From Ferrimicrobium sp. (lineage in GTDB: Bacteria > Actinomycetota > Acidimicrobiia > Acidimicrobiales > Acidimicrobiaceae), in assembly GCF_027364955.1 (NCBI RefSeq), contig NZ_DAHXOI010000003.1, forward strand, positions 124,001 to 188,000: 64,000 nucleotides of DNA, given 5' to 3'. A program made the translations under genes and the position numbers. Shown here piece by piece: positions 16,753 to 24,764 of this stretch (positions are counted from its first letter, which is position 1; each line of letters starts with the position of its first letter). The notes beneath the pieces were generated by a model that was not told the origin of the DNA, made no database searches, and saw nothing but the letters and a program-made list of their open reading frames with translations.

Positions 16753-19700
16753 CTAGTTCAGCGGCTTGGAGACGGCTCGCTCGAGGATGTCACTCTGTTC
16801 GAGGGCGTGCATCGCGGCTGATCCGGTGGCTGGTGATCCAGTTGCAACACGGGAGACGTGGACCAGTGTCAGTCGGTGTGCACCGGCGCGATGGAGTCGC
16901 GCATGGGCAAAAGGCCAGGCGCCCATGTTCTCTGGTTCTTCCTGCAACCAGACGAGCTCGGTCGCTGATGGGTAGCTCTCGATCAACTCGGTGATCTCGC
17001 GCTCTGGCCAGGGGTAGAGCTGTTCCACGCGCACAACGGCGGTGGGGACTGAGGTAGTGCGGTCGCGCTGAGCGAGGGCTTCATAGCCGATCTTGCCCGA
17101 ACAGAGAACGATGCGCCGAACATCAAAGCGGCCAGTGGGGTCTTGGACCCAATGCGGATCATCTAATAGCGGTTGGAAGGATCCGCTAGTGAACGCCCCG
17201 ACTGGGCTGCGCGATTGCTTGGCTCGCAGCAAGGACTTTGGCGTGAGGATGATCAACGGTCGCTGGTTGGTTCGCTCGACCTGGGCTCGCAACAGGTGGA
17301 ATAGCTGCGCTGCGTTGGTCGGGTTGGCGATGGTCATATTCGGCCCCGCTGCCAGGGAGAGGAAACGCTCAAGCCTGGCCGAGGAGTGTTCTGGGCCCTG
17401 CCCTTCGTACCCATGCGGTAACATCAGGGTCAGTCCCGACTCCTGTCTCCACTTGTCGTGGGCAGCGGCGATGAACTGGTCGATCACGATCTGGGCACCG
17501 TTGGCGAAGTCGCCGAACTGTGCCTCCCAGATCGTGAGCGCCTTCTGGTGGATCAAGGAGTAGCCGTATTCAAATGCCATGGCTGCGTACTCGGAGAGTG
17601 AGGAGTCATAGATCATGAAGCGGCCAGGCGAGGTCCCATCGGTTGGTGCGCCAGTGTCATCGCGTATCGCGGCGAGAGGTTGGTAGGTGGCACCGGTCTC
17701 GTAGTCATAGAGGGCAGCGTGGCGGTGCGAGAAGGTCCCACGTCGCGAGTCTTGGCCGGAGAGACGCACATCATGCCCATCGAGCATGATCGTTGCGAAT
17801 GCGAAGGCCTCACCAAGAGCCCAGTCGACCTCACCTTCGGTATAGAGCTCCGCGCGGGCCTGGAACTGCTTTGCCAGTTTGGGGTGTAGCGTGAAACCTT
17901 CCGGGGTACGGTTGAGGATCTCTACGACATAGTCGAGACGCTCCTTGATCACCCCCGTCGAGACGGTCTGTACTGCGACGTTTTGGGGTGGTGGTGCCGG
18001 CAGGTTGGTAGCTTTGGGCGGTGCCGCCTCTCGAGTCTCTACCAGTGCCTGCTGCAGTCGAGCGAGATAGGCATCGAGAGCCTGTTCACCCTCCTCCACG
18101 GTAATAGCCTTGGAGCGGACGAGGCGTTCAAGGTAGAGCTTGCGCACTGAGGGTTGCGTGTCAATAACCCGGTACATCACCGGCTGGGTGTAGCTGGGCT
18201 CGTCGCCCTCATTATGCCCATGGCGTCGGTAGCAGACCATATCGACGACGATGTCCTTGTGGAAGGCTTCCCGATAGTCCATGGCGATCTGGGCAGCTCT
18301 CAACACCGCTTCGGGGTCGTCGCCGTTGACGTGGATGATCGGGGCCTGGATCATCTTGGCGATGTCGCTGGCATAGACGGAGGATCGTGCTTCGTTTGGG
18401 TTGGTCGTGAAACCTACCTGGTTATTGATGACCAGGTGAATGGTGCCACCCGTTCGATAACCGGGGAGCTGAGAAAGGTTGAGCGTCTCGGCAACCACTC
18501 CCTGCCCGGCAAAGGAGGCATCCCCATGCACGAGAATCCCGAGGACGGCGAACTCGAAGAGATTACCTCGAAGATCTTGGGTGGCACGCACCATTCCCTC
18601 GACGACGCCGTCAACGGCTTCAAGGTGCGAGGGATTCGAGGCGAGTGTGATGGGTACTGCGGTGCCGTCGGGGGTGTAGTAGGTGCCCTCGAAACCCTTG
18701 TGATACTTGACGTCGCCGGATCCCTGGACCGATGTTGGGTCCAGGTTGCCCTCGAACTCTTCAAAGATCATGCGATAGGACTTGCCAACGATGTTCGCCA
18801 GGACGTTCAACCGACCACGGTGGGCCATGCCCAGTATGGCAGAGGTGATTGAGGCACGTACTCCCTGATTGAGGACCTCAGTGAGAAAGACGATGGCACT
18901 TTCCGCACCCTCGAGGCCGAAGCGCTTTTGTCCAATGTAGCGAGTAGAGAGGAACTTCTCAAACGCCTCGGCATCGTTGAGGGTGGTGAGGATGCGGAGC
19001 TGGTCCTCCTTGGAGAGGTTCGGACGAACTCCTTCGACGCGGTTTTGAATCCAATGCTTCTCTTCGGGGTTCTGGATATGCATGTACTCGTAGCCGATTG
19101 TGCCACAGTAGCTATCACGAAGGAGCTGCAGGATCTCTGCAAGGCTTGACTCGGTTGTTCCGGCGAGACCATCGGTGAGAAATGCGCGGCTGAGATCCCA
19201 GAGGGTGAGTCCGTAGGTCTCTGGGTCTAACTCTGGACTCATCGTTGGCTTGACGAGATTGAGTGGATCTAGGTGAGCCAGGAGGTGACCGCGTACGCGG
19301 TAGTTGTTGATCAGGGTCTGCACATGGATCTGCTTTTCCGCGCGCTCCGATGCGTCTCCAGTCAGAGATCCATGGTCTGGAGACCAGACTGCTGGTGGAT
19401 AGGCGACATCGAGAGAGGAGAAGATGTCCTGATAGAAGTGCTCCTTACCCTCAAGGAGTGCGGCGACGTCGGCCAGGAACTGACCAGACTCAGCCCCTTG
19501 AATGATGCGATGATCGTAGGTTGAGGTGAGGGTAACGGTCTTCGAGATTCCAAGCTCGCCCAAGGTACGGGGATCAGCGGCGCCGAACTCGACCGGATAG
19601 CCAATGGCACCAACGCCGATGATGACACCCTGCCCATTCATCAATCGTGGGATCGAGTGTTCAGTTCCGATCGTCCCGGGATTGGTGATGCTAACGGATG

Positions 19701-20649
19701 CTCCCTGGAAATCGTCGACCGTGGCTCGGTTCTCGCGGACCTTGGCGATCAACTGATCGTAGGCGCTGAGGAACTCAACGAAGGTCTTGGATTCGATGTT
19801 CTTCAAGACTGGCACCATCAGCGTTCGCTGTCCATCACGCCGAACGATATCGACTGCGACGCCGAGATTGACATGTTCGAAGGTCCGGATCGAGGCCGCG
19901 GTCCCATCGGTTGCGGGTACGAAGCTCGCGTTCATCCTGGGGTGTTTGGCGAGCGACTTGATGATGGCCCAGGTGATCAGGTGGCCAAAGCTGACCTTCG
20001 TACGACCCTCGCGACTGAGTTGGTTGTTGATGATGGACCGGTTGATTTCGAGTGCCTTCGCGGGTACTACACGCACACTCGTTGCAGTCGGCAGGGTGAG
20101 CGATTGATCCATGTTGCGCGCGAGGGCGAGGGCGGCTCCGCGGAGTGGACTCAAGGTGGCGTCGTCGACACTCTCCGGAGAGACTGGCTTGTCCACGGAC
20201 GACGGAGCCGGGGTAGCTGCGGCCCGCGTTGCTGCGGTGTTATCCGTCGGCGAAGAGGTGCGGAGGTTGCCATTTGTCGTTGGTTGCATCGAGCGTACTG
20301 GCCCTGCTGGGCTCGTAGCGGCTGGGCTCGTGGCGGCTGGGCTCGTGGCGGCTGGGCTCGTGGCGGCTGGGCTCGTGGCGGTGTCGTCAAACGCTACGGT
20401 GGTGGTGGTGGTTTCCGATGTGGCCTCGGTAGGGCTGGTGTGGTTGGCGGCAGCTGCGTGGCCGTTGTGGCCCTCGGTGGCAACAGCATCGGTCACGGTC
20501 GAGTTGGCGAACCTTGGTGCGATGTTTCGGCTCTGAAAGTATTGTTGCCAACTTGGTGGCACCGATTCAGGGTTGTCACGGTAATGGTCGAGCATCTCCT
20601 CGACAAGCCAGTCATTGGGTCCAAAGTCAGTTTCAAAGGTATCTGCCAC
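16753..20649 (-). CDS. kgd: Multifunctional 2-oxoglutarate dehydrogenase/decarboxylase (Kgd/OdhA type)
   Basis: A 1298-residue enzyme of the actinobacterial E2-E1 fusion type. Residues 1-42 are the conserved N-terminal binding segment (NDWLVEEMLDHYRDNPESV). Residues about 43-165 form a Ser/Thr/Ala/Pro linker. Next comes a succinyltransferase domain with TYDHRIIQGAESG, then a thiamine-diphosphate E1 dehydrogenase core with AHRGRLNVL, HGDASFAGQG and INNQVGFTT. It feeds succinyl groups or succinic semialdehyde into the TCA cycle and would be expected to work with a lipoyl protein and Lpd, or with GarA-type regulation; neither lies here. The start is GTG 20649. The linker carries a five-unit 15-bp tandem repeat. 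Downstream it converges with the hydrolase gene. Confidence 0.95.
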   Translation of the reverse strand: MADTFETDFGPNDWLVEEMLDHYRDNPESVPPSWQQYFQSRNIAPRFANSTVTDAVATEGHNGHAAAANHTSPTEATSETTTTTVAFDDTATSPAATSPAATSPAATSPAATSPAGPVRSMQPTTNGNLRTSSPTDNTAATRAAATPAPSSVDKPVSPESVDDATLSPLRGAALALARNMDQSLTLPTATSVRVVPAKALEINRSIINNQLSREGRTKVSFGHLITWAIIKSLAKHPRMNASFVPATDGTAASIRTFEHVNLGVAVDIVRRDGQRTLMVPVLKNIESKTFVEFLSAYDQLIAKVRENRATVDDFQGASVSITNPGTIGTEHSIPRLMNGQGVIIGVGAIGYPVEFGAADPRTLGELGISKTVTLTSTYDHRIIQGAESGQFLADVAALLEGKEHFYQDIFSSLDVAYPPAVWSPDHGSLTGDASERAEKQIHVQTLINNYRVRGHLLAHLDPLNLVKPTMSPELDPETYGLTLWDLSRAFLTDGLAGTTESSLAEILQLLRDSYCGTIGYEYMHIQNPEEKHWIQNRVEGVRPNLSKEDQLRILTTLNDAEAFEKFLSTRYIGQKRFGLEGAESAIVFLTEVLNQGVRASITSAILGMAHRGRLNVLANIVGKSYRMIFEEFEGNLDPTSVQGSGDVKYHKGFEGTYYTPDGTAVPITLASNPSHLEAVDGVVEGMVRATQDLRGNLFEFAVLGILVHGDASFAGQGVVAETLNLSQLPGYRTGGTIHLVINNQVGFTTNPNEARSSVYASDIAKMIQAPIIHVNGDDPEAVLRAAQIAMDYREAFHKDIVVDMVCYRRHGHNEGDEPSYTQPVMYRVIDTQPSVRKLYLERLVRSKAITVEEGEQALDAYLARLQQALVETREAAPPKATNLPAPPPQNVAVQTVSTGVIKERLDYVVEILNRTPEGFTLHPKLAKQFQARAELYTEGEVDWALGEAFAFATIMLDGHDVRLSGQDSRRGTFSHRHAALYDYETGATYQPLAAIRDDTGAPTDGTSPGRFMIYDSSLSEYAAMAFEYGYSLIHQKALTIWEAQFGDFANGAQIVIDQFIAAAHDKWRQESGLTLMLPHGYEGQGPEHSSARLERFLSLAAGPNMTIANPTNAAQLFHLLRAQVERTNQRPLIILTPKSLLRAKQSRSPVGAFTSGSFQPLLDDPHWVQDPTGRFDVRRIVLCSGKIGYEALAQRDRTTSVPTAVVRVEQLYPWPEREITELIESYPSATELVWLQEEPENMGAWPFAHARLHRAGAHRLTLVHVSRVATGSPATGSAAMHALEQSDILERAVSKPLN
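20306..20380. repeat. Five tandem 15-bp repeats in kgd linker
   Basis: Units of GCTGGGCTCGTGGCG (first unit with one change) are repeated five times in phase and encode the ATSPA pentapeptide array of the Kgd interdomain linker. Slippage here would change linker length without breaking the frame. Confidence 0.95.
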
Positions 20650-20829
20650 GCCTTGTAAGTCTAGTCATCTTTGCCGGTCGATGAAAACTCGCTGCAGCTG
20701 CGACCGGTGGCGTGAGGCGACGAGAATTGGCCAAGGTTCGAGGGGGTGCGGTTGGGTCTACCTCCGATCTCATTGGGATTGCTCCTGGCACGTGTCAAGT
20801 ATTTGACGCCATACGTCGAAGTTCTAGGA

Positions 20830-22080
20830 ATGGGTAATGGAAGACCACGTTTTGGTGTGATCGAAGGTACGGATACCGTTCAGAGCATCGAAACCACGCG
20901 ACAGGATGTTCTTCAATTGCGCGAGTATGTCCGCACAATTTTGAGCGGCCAGCGCTCCTTTGAGATGCGGTTCCAATCGATCGCCAATGTTTTTGGGCCG
21001 AGAGTTGTGGGTTACGAGATGCTCACCCGGTTTGACGTTCCCGCAACGATCACACCCGATCAGATCTTCCTCGAGGCAGATGCGATCGGGCTCGGCGCCG
21101 AATTAGAGGCCCTGATTCTTGCGCGGGCCTTCAAGGAGCGTCGTCGTGTGCCTCGCGACTGCTTTGTCACGGTGAACGTTAGCCCACATCTGCTCGGTCA
21201 ACCGATCCTGCGGAGGGTGTTCGATCGGGATCTCAGCGGTATCGTCGTTGAGCTCACCGAACACGTCCGTGTGCTCGATGTGGACGCACTGCGTGACTCG
21301 CTGACCTGGTTGCGTGCACGTGGTGCGCTCATAGCGATGGATGATGCGGGATCGGGGTATGCCGGCCTGCAGATGATCACGCAGGTCCGTCCAGATATTG
21401 TCAAGCTCGACCGGGAACTGGTGAACGGTATCGATACCGATGAGGTCAAAGCGCTCATGTGTGCCTCCTTCGGCGATTTTGTGGGACGGCTCGACGGCTG
21501 GTTGCTGGCCGAGGGGGTTGAGACCCAAGCGGAGTTGGCCCGCGTGGTACAGATCGGTGTGCCATTGGTGCAGGGATGGGTGATCGGTCGCCCAACACTG
21601 CAGCCAGAGCCCTTGCGAGCCGACCTCGCGGAATGGTTGCGCTCCTACCACGACTCACGCCGCTCCCGGGTTGATTGTCTCTCGATGCTGATGGATCCTG
21701 TTCTGGTCAAGACGGAGACGCTCGTCGAGACCAGCGCGACCTCGCCGGTGGACATGACAACGAGTGCCATCCCTGCTAGTGATCCGGGTGCGAGGATCGC
21801 AATCTGTGTCGTCGGGCGCAATCTTGAGCTTGCTCGCGTGCTCGTTCCTGAGCTGAGCGGGTGGCGTGTGTTGGCCGTTCCAATGGTAGCCCACCCAGAG
21901 GAGGGGATACGAGAGGTGGCGGTTCGGGCGATGAATCGTCCGGTGGCAACCCGATTCGATCCCATCGTGTGCGTTGGCGAGCAGCGCGAGCCCGTTGGCA
22001 TCATCCGAATGGAGCGGATTATTAGCTTCCTTGCTGATGTCTTCTCGGCGGGAGGTTCGGCGATGGAAGGTGCCTGCTAA
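20830..22080 (+). CDS. EAL-domain cyclic-di-GMP phosphodiesterase
   Basis: A protein of about 416 residues. The EAL domain spans roughly residues 30-280 from ATG 20830. Catalytic positions are visible: the EAL-equivalent in VVGYEMLTRF, Asn in TVNVSP, Glu in VELTEH, the Asp pair in AMDDAGSGYAGL, Lys in IVKLDREL, Glu in LAEGVET and Gln in VQGWVIGRP. It is therefore probably an active hydrolase of c-di-GMP to pGpG. No GGDEF or transmembrane segment is present. About 120 C-terminal residues (from DPGARIAICVVGR) form a separate alpha/beta domain that I do not recognise. The frame is open from GTG 20746, so the start is uncertain. Confidence 0.83.
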   Translation: MGNGRPRFGVIEGTDTVQSIETTRQDVLQLREYVRTILSGQRSFEMRFQSIANVFGPRVVGYEMLTRFDVPATITPDQIFLEADAIGLGAELEALILARAFKERRRVPRDCFVTVNVSPHLLGQPILRRVFDRDLSGIVVELTEHVRVLDVDALRDSLTWLRARGALIAMDDAGSGYAGLQMITQVRPDIVKLDRELVNGIDTDEVKALMCASFGDFVGRLDGWLLAEGVETQAELARVVQIGVPLVQGWVIGRPTLQPEPLRADLAEWLRSYHDSRRSRVDCLSMLMDPVLVKTETLVETSATSPVDMTTSAIPASDPGARIAICVVGRNLELARVLVPELSGWRVLAVPMVAHPEEGIREVAVRAMNRPVATRFDPIVCVGEQREPVGIIRMERIISFLADVFSAGGSAMEGAC

Positions 22081-22107
22081 TCTGCGTCGCTCAGGCCTCG
22101 GAGTGCG

Positions 22108-22611
22108 TTATGCTAGGTGGGCTTGGTAGAACTCGGGGAGGAGAGCGATGAGTCGAGCCAGAGTGTTCGCTGGTGACTCGCCTTCTTGTTCATCAAGCGT
22201 CAGCGAGGCCGTCGACCGATAGGTGGCGATCCGTGTCTCGAGTAGGGTTTGGAGATCTCCGCCACGAGCGAGCGGGCGATCGGCGGTGGCTCCGATACGT
22301 TTGATGGCGGTCGTTGCACCGATCTCAAGGTAGACCACAAAGGTTGACCTGAGAAGGTCCTGGGTGTTGCCATGCATGATCGCACCCCCTCCCAGTGCGA
22401 GTACGGTGGAGCGCTGGGCAGCCACGGTCGCGATCACTTGGTGTTCGAGTTCACGAAACTTGGGTTCCCCCATCGTGGTAAAGAGGGTGGCGATGCTTTG
22501 ACTAGTCGCCTCTTCGATCAGCGCATCGCTGTCGTAGAAGGCGGTCCCCAGATGGTCTGCGAGCAGGCGACCCAACGTGCTCTTACCAGCGCCCATGAAG
22601 CCAATGAGCAC
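22108..22611 (-). CDS. aroK: Shikimate kinase
   Basis: A 167-residue P-loop kinase phosphorylating shikimate at O3 in aromatic amino acid synthesis. The start is GTG 22611, giving an N-terminus of (M)LIGFMGAGKST, with Walker A GFMGAGKS. Further motifs are FYDSDALIEE (the shikimate-binding DxD), FRELEHQV, LGGGAIMHG, and the lid region RPLARGG. In many actinobacteria aroK sits between aroC and aroB; here that position is empty (aroC-aroB at 36848-39176) and this copy is elsewhere on the opposite strand. It is convergent with the EAL gene. Structured intergenic DNA lies upstream. Confidence 0.92.
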   Translation of the reverse strand: MLIGFMGAGKSTLGRLLADHLGTAFYDSDALIEEATSQSIATLFTTMGEPKFRELEHQVIATVAAQRSTVLALGGGAIMHGNTQDLLRSTFVVYLEIGATTAIKRIGATADRPLARGGDLQTLLETRIATYRSTASLTLDEQEGESPANTLARLIALLPEFYQAHLA

Positions 22612-22705
22612 GATCTGGGGCCATCCTGGTGGTTCGTTGTTGTTCGTAATCGCTATCGTTCTCCGCTGTCAGTGGATCATCATGTAGGAGCCTAACGCCA
22701 AGTAT

Positions 22706-22799
22706 GCAAACGGTGTTCGTTTGCAACTAGTGTCGGGCCGATCCTCGTTGTAGTGCTACGTGGTGTTGCTGCTGTAAGCCATGGGTTGCGACACCACGT
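22706..22799. other. Two inverted repeats upstream of aroK
   Basis: GCAAACG-GTGTT-CGTTTGC (22706-22724) is a perfect 7-bp hairpin. ACGTGGTGTTGC...GCGACACCACGT (22758-22799) is a 12-bp stem with one G-U pair and an 18-base loop. Both lie in the 483-bp gap between aroK (minus) and the DUF1059 gene (plus). They may belong to the aroK 5' leader, to a small RNA, or be protein-binding sites. Confidence 0.55.
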
Positions 22800-22999
22800 G
22801 CATAGGACGATTGGTCTTTGAGACAATTCAGTTTGGCTACGATCCCAACCTCACTAGGTATGGCGGGGCCTCGTGGAGCTCTCATGTGCCGAGGTTGGCT
22901 GTGCTCTCTTAGCGCTCCGCTCGCGTTGGGTGATGGATCAAAGACGCTCTACTGTCGGCACGATGGGGCTGGTTGGTTGGTGAGCGCCGTGGTGTCTTC

Positions 23000-23066
23000 G
23001 CCGAAAAACGATTAAGGGAATCGGCAAGTGTACCGAAGCTTTGGTAGACCTCGACCGAGGTTTTTT
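23000..23066 (+). ncRNA. Candidate attenuator leader or small RNA ending in a terminator
   Basis: Three successive hairpins are visible on the plus strand. GCCGA...TCGGC spans 23000-23025, TACC...GGTA about 23031-23046, and ACCTC-GACC-GAGGT 23048-23061, the last followed by T6 (23061-23066). The third has intrinsic-terminator architecture and sits only 28 bases before the DUF1059 start codon, with no coding gene upstream on this strand. It could be a transcription attenuator for that gene or the 3' end of an independent small RNA. Confidence 0.45.
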
Positions 23067-23094
23067 GGTTCCCAAGATGGAGGATGTCGACGCG

Positions 23095-23271
23095 ATGAAA
23101 CGGTTCGCATGTGGAGATGTAGTGGCGGGTTGCAACTGGACGATGCAGGTAAGTGACGAAGGAGAGTTGATGTCCCTGATCGCCGATCATGTGGCTGAGG
23201 CCCATGGAATTACCACCATCGATGATGAACTCGTGGCAGTCGTACGCGAGCATATCCAGCTGGTGAGCTAA
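23095..23271 (+). CDS. DUF1059 small protein
   Basis: A 58-residue protein starting MKRFACGDVVAGCNWTM and ending AHGITTIDDELVAVVREHI. It has the layout of the DUF1059 family: a Cys pair near the N-terminus, a central EGELMSLIADHVAEAHG helix and a short C-terminal helix. The function of the family is unknown; the two Cys and two His may bind a metal. GGAGG at 23079-23083 precedes ATG 23095 by 11 bases; an in-frame ATG at 23077 would overlap it. The gene follows a terminator-like hairpin. Confidence 0.75.
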   Translation: MKRFACGDVVAGCNWTMQVSDEGELMSLIADHVAEAHGITTIDDELVAVVREHIQLVS

Positions 23272-23325
23272 GACTTAGCGCGGATACCCAGCGCAAGAAC
23301 TGGCCCACTCACTTCGGTGGTTGAC

Positions 23326-23359
23326 GTGTGATCATGCAATGCGTGTGATCATGCAATGC
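23326..23359. repeat. 17-bp tandem duplication
   Basis: GTGTGATCATGCAATGC occurs twice head to tail (23326-23342 and 23343-23359) with no mismatch, in the 292-bp non-coding gap between the DUF1059 gene and fabZ. Confidence 0.95.
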
Positions 23360-23361
23360 TT

Positions 23362-23430
23362 GTGCTCCGGCGCCTGCGCCGTTAGGCCGTTCACTTCGTC
23401 TGCGGCTTCCTCGCGGACGAGTGGGAGCAC
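23362..23430. other. Multi-hairpin structure upstream of fabZ
   Basis: A 7-bp closing stem, GTGCTCC (23362-23368) with GGAGCAC (23424-23430), encloses GGCGC-CT-GCGCC and CGTCTGCG-GCTTCCT-CGCGGACG hairpins. This outline resembles a branched structured RNA or an extragenic palindromic element. It has no tRNA consensus bases. Confidence 0.5.
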
Positions 23431-23563
23431 AGCCGTTGCCACTAGGGTGTCTTGGCGATAGTTTCGGTGCCATGGTGAGGACGTTCGATTGAGTAGAGGC
23501 AGAACCCTCTCGATCAGGTGCGACGACCGATAGTGATGGCGGGGGGAGAGGTAAAGATCAGTT

Positions 23564-23995
23564 ATGAAGTCCTATGATCCTCGGGAGTTCATCCCGCACC
23601 GCCCGCCGTTCTTACTTGTTGATCAGATCACCGATCTCGATCCCGGTTCCTCGGGTCGTGGCATCTACCGTATCCCCGATGACCTCGCGGTGCTCGCGGG
23701 CCATTTCCCAGGTAATCCCGTCTTGCCTGGCGTGTACCAGGTGGAGGCGATTGCTCAGCTTGGTGCCGCCGTGGTGCTCAGTGATGAGCGCTATGCAGGA
23801 TCGCTGCCTCTCTTTGGGGGTATCGATCGCGCCCGATTTCGGAGAGTGGTGCGGCCCGGCGACCTGCTTGAGCTGACGATTGAGATGACGAGCCTGTCGG
23901 CACGCGCTGGTAAAGGCCAAGGTCGCGCCACGGTGGACGGTGAACTCTGTGCGGAGGTGGGCCTGTTCTTTATTATCGCCCCTGCTGGATCCTAA
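23564..23995 (+). CDS. fabZ: 3-hydroxyacyl-ACP dehydratase (FabZ-like)
   Basis: A 143-residue hot-dog-fold dehydratase of fatty-acid elongation. The N-terminus has IPHRPPFLLVDQI. The catalytic His is in AGHFPGNPVLPGV and the catalytic Glu in YQVEAIAQLGA. FGGIDRARFRR and PGDLLELTIE are the remaining family motifs. Length is normal. The next gene, xth, begins one base after the stop codon, so the two are probably cotranscribed despite unrelated roles. The upstream gap holds a tandem duplication and a multi-hairpin element. Confidence 0.92.
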   Translation: MKSYDPREFIPHRPPFLLVDQITDLDPGSSGRGIYRIPDDLAVLAGHFPGNPVLPGVYQVEAIAQLGAAVVLSDERYAGSLPLFGGIDRARFRRVVRPGDLLELTIEMTSLSARAGKGQGRATVDGELCAEVGLFFIIAPAGS

Positions 23996-23996
23996 G

Positions 23997-24764
23997 ATGC
24001 GGTTCGCAACCTGGAACGTTAATTCACTCCGAGCTCGACGCGAGTTGGTTGCTCAGTGGCTCCTCGCACAGCAACCGGACATCCTTTGCCTGCAAGAGAC
24101 CAAGGTCAAGGACGCGGAGTTTCCGGAGGATCTCTTCGCAGAGGTCGACTACCACGTTGCCCACTGGGGAGTTTCGGCTTGGAATGGGGTTGCGCTGGTT
24201 ACCCGTGAACCAGTCGAGCAGCTTGGCCTCGGGATCGTTGACGACGCTGAAGAGGCGCGCTGTATCGCCGGAATCGTCGGGGGTATCAGAGTATTCTCGG
24301 TCTATGTTCCCAATGGTCGCTCCCTCGATGACCCCCACTATGTCTACAAGTTGGAGTGGCTCGAGTTGCTTCGCCAACGTGTGGCGGAGGAGCTGCAGCG
24401 GGGTCCAGTGATCATTGCGGGGGATTTCAACATCGCCCCCACCGATGCAGATGTCTATGACCCAGCCGCTCTCGAGGGCGCCACTCACGTGAGTGAACCC
24501 GAACGCATGGCCCTACAACGGCTGCTCGATCTTGGGTTGGTCGATTGCGGGGCGATTCACCCCTCCGATGAACCCAGCTTCACGTGGTGGGACTATCGCC
24601 AAGGGGCTTTTCGGCGTGGCATGGGTATGCGTATTGATCTGGTTCTGGCATCGGAGTCACTGGAGCAGAGAGTGCGTTCCGTGGCGGTCGATCGAGTAGC
24701 GCGCGCTGCGACCAAACCATCGGACCACGCACCGCTGGTGGTGGAGTTCGAGGATCACGACTAG
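23997..24764 (+). CDS. xth: Exodeoxyribonuclease III (AP endonuclease)
   Basis: A 255-residue enzyme of the ExoIII/APE1 endonuclease-exonuclease-phosphatase family, incising DNA at abasic sites in base-excision repair. MRFATWNVNSLRARR begins the protein. LCLQETKV supplies the metal-binding Glu, IAGDFNIAPT the Asp-x-Asn, SFTWWDYR a DNA-contact segment, and KPSDHAPL the catalytic Asp-His. I start at ATG 23997; the longer open frame from 23940 lies inside fabZ. The stop overlaps tail to tail with the UvrD2-like gene. Confidence 0.95.
   Translation: MRFATWNVNSLRARRELVAQWLLAQQPDILCLQETKVKDAEFPEDLFAEVDYHVAHWGVSAWNGVALVTREPVEQLGLGIVDDAEEARCIAGIVGGIRVFSVYVPNGRSLDDPHYVYKLEWLELLRQRVAEELQRGPVIIAGDFNIAPTDADVYDPAALEGATHVSEPERMALQRLLDLGLVDCGAIHPSDEPSFTWWDYRQGAFRRGMGMRIDLVLASESLEQRVRSVAVDRVARAATKPSDHAPLVVEFEDHD

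Noticed and set aside
20111-20536. Antisense frames opposite the kgd linker
   Set aside because: They are shadows of the repetitive Ala/Thr/Ser/Pro-coding linker and have no independent support.
23362-23430. Possible tRNA gene (7-bp closing stem, inner hairpins)
   Set aside because: There is no T-loop GGTTCRA consensus, no proper D-loop GG and no anticodon arm of the right size. I keep it only as a structured element.
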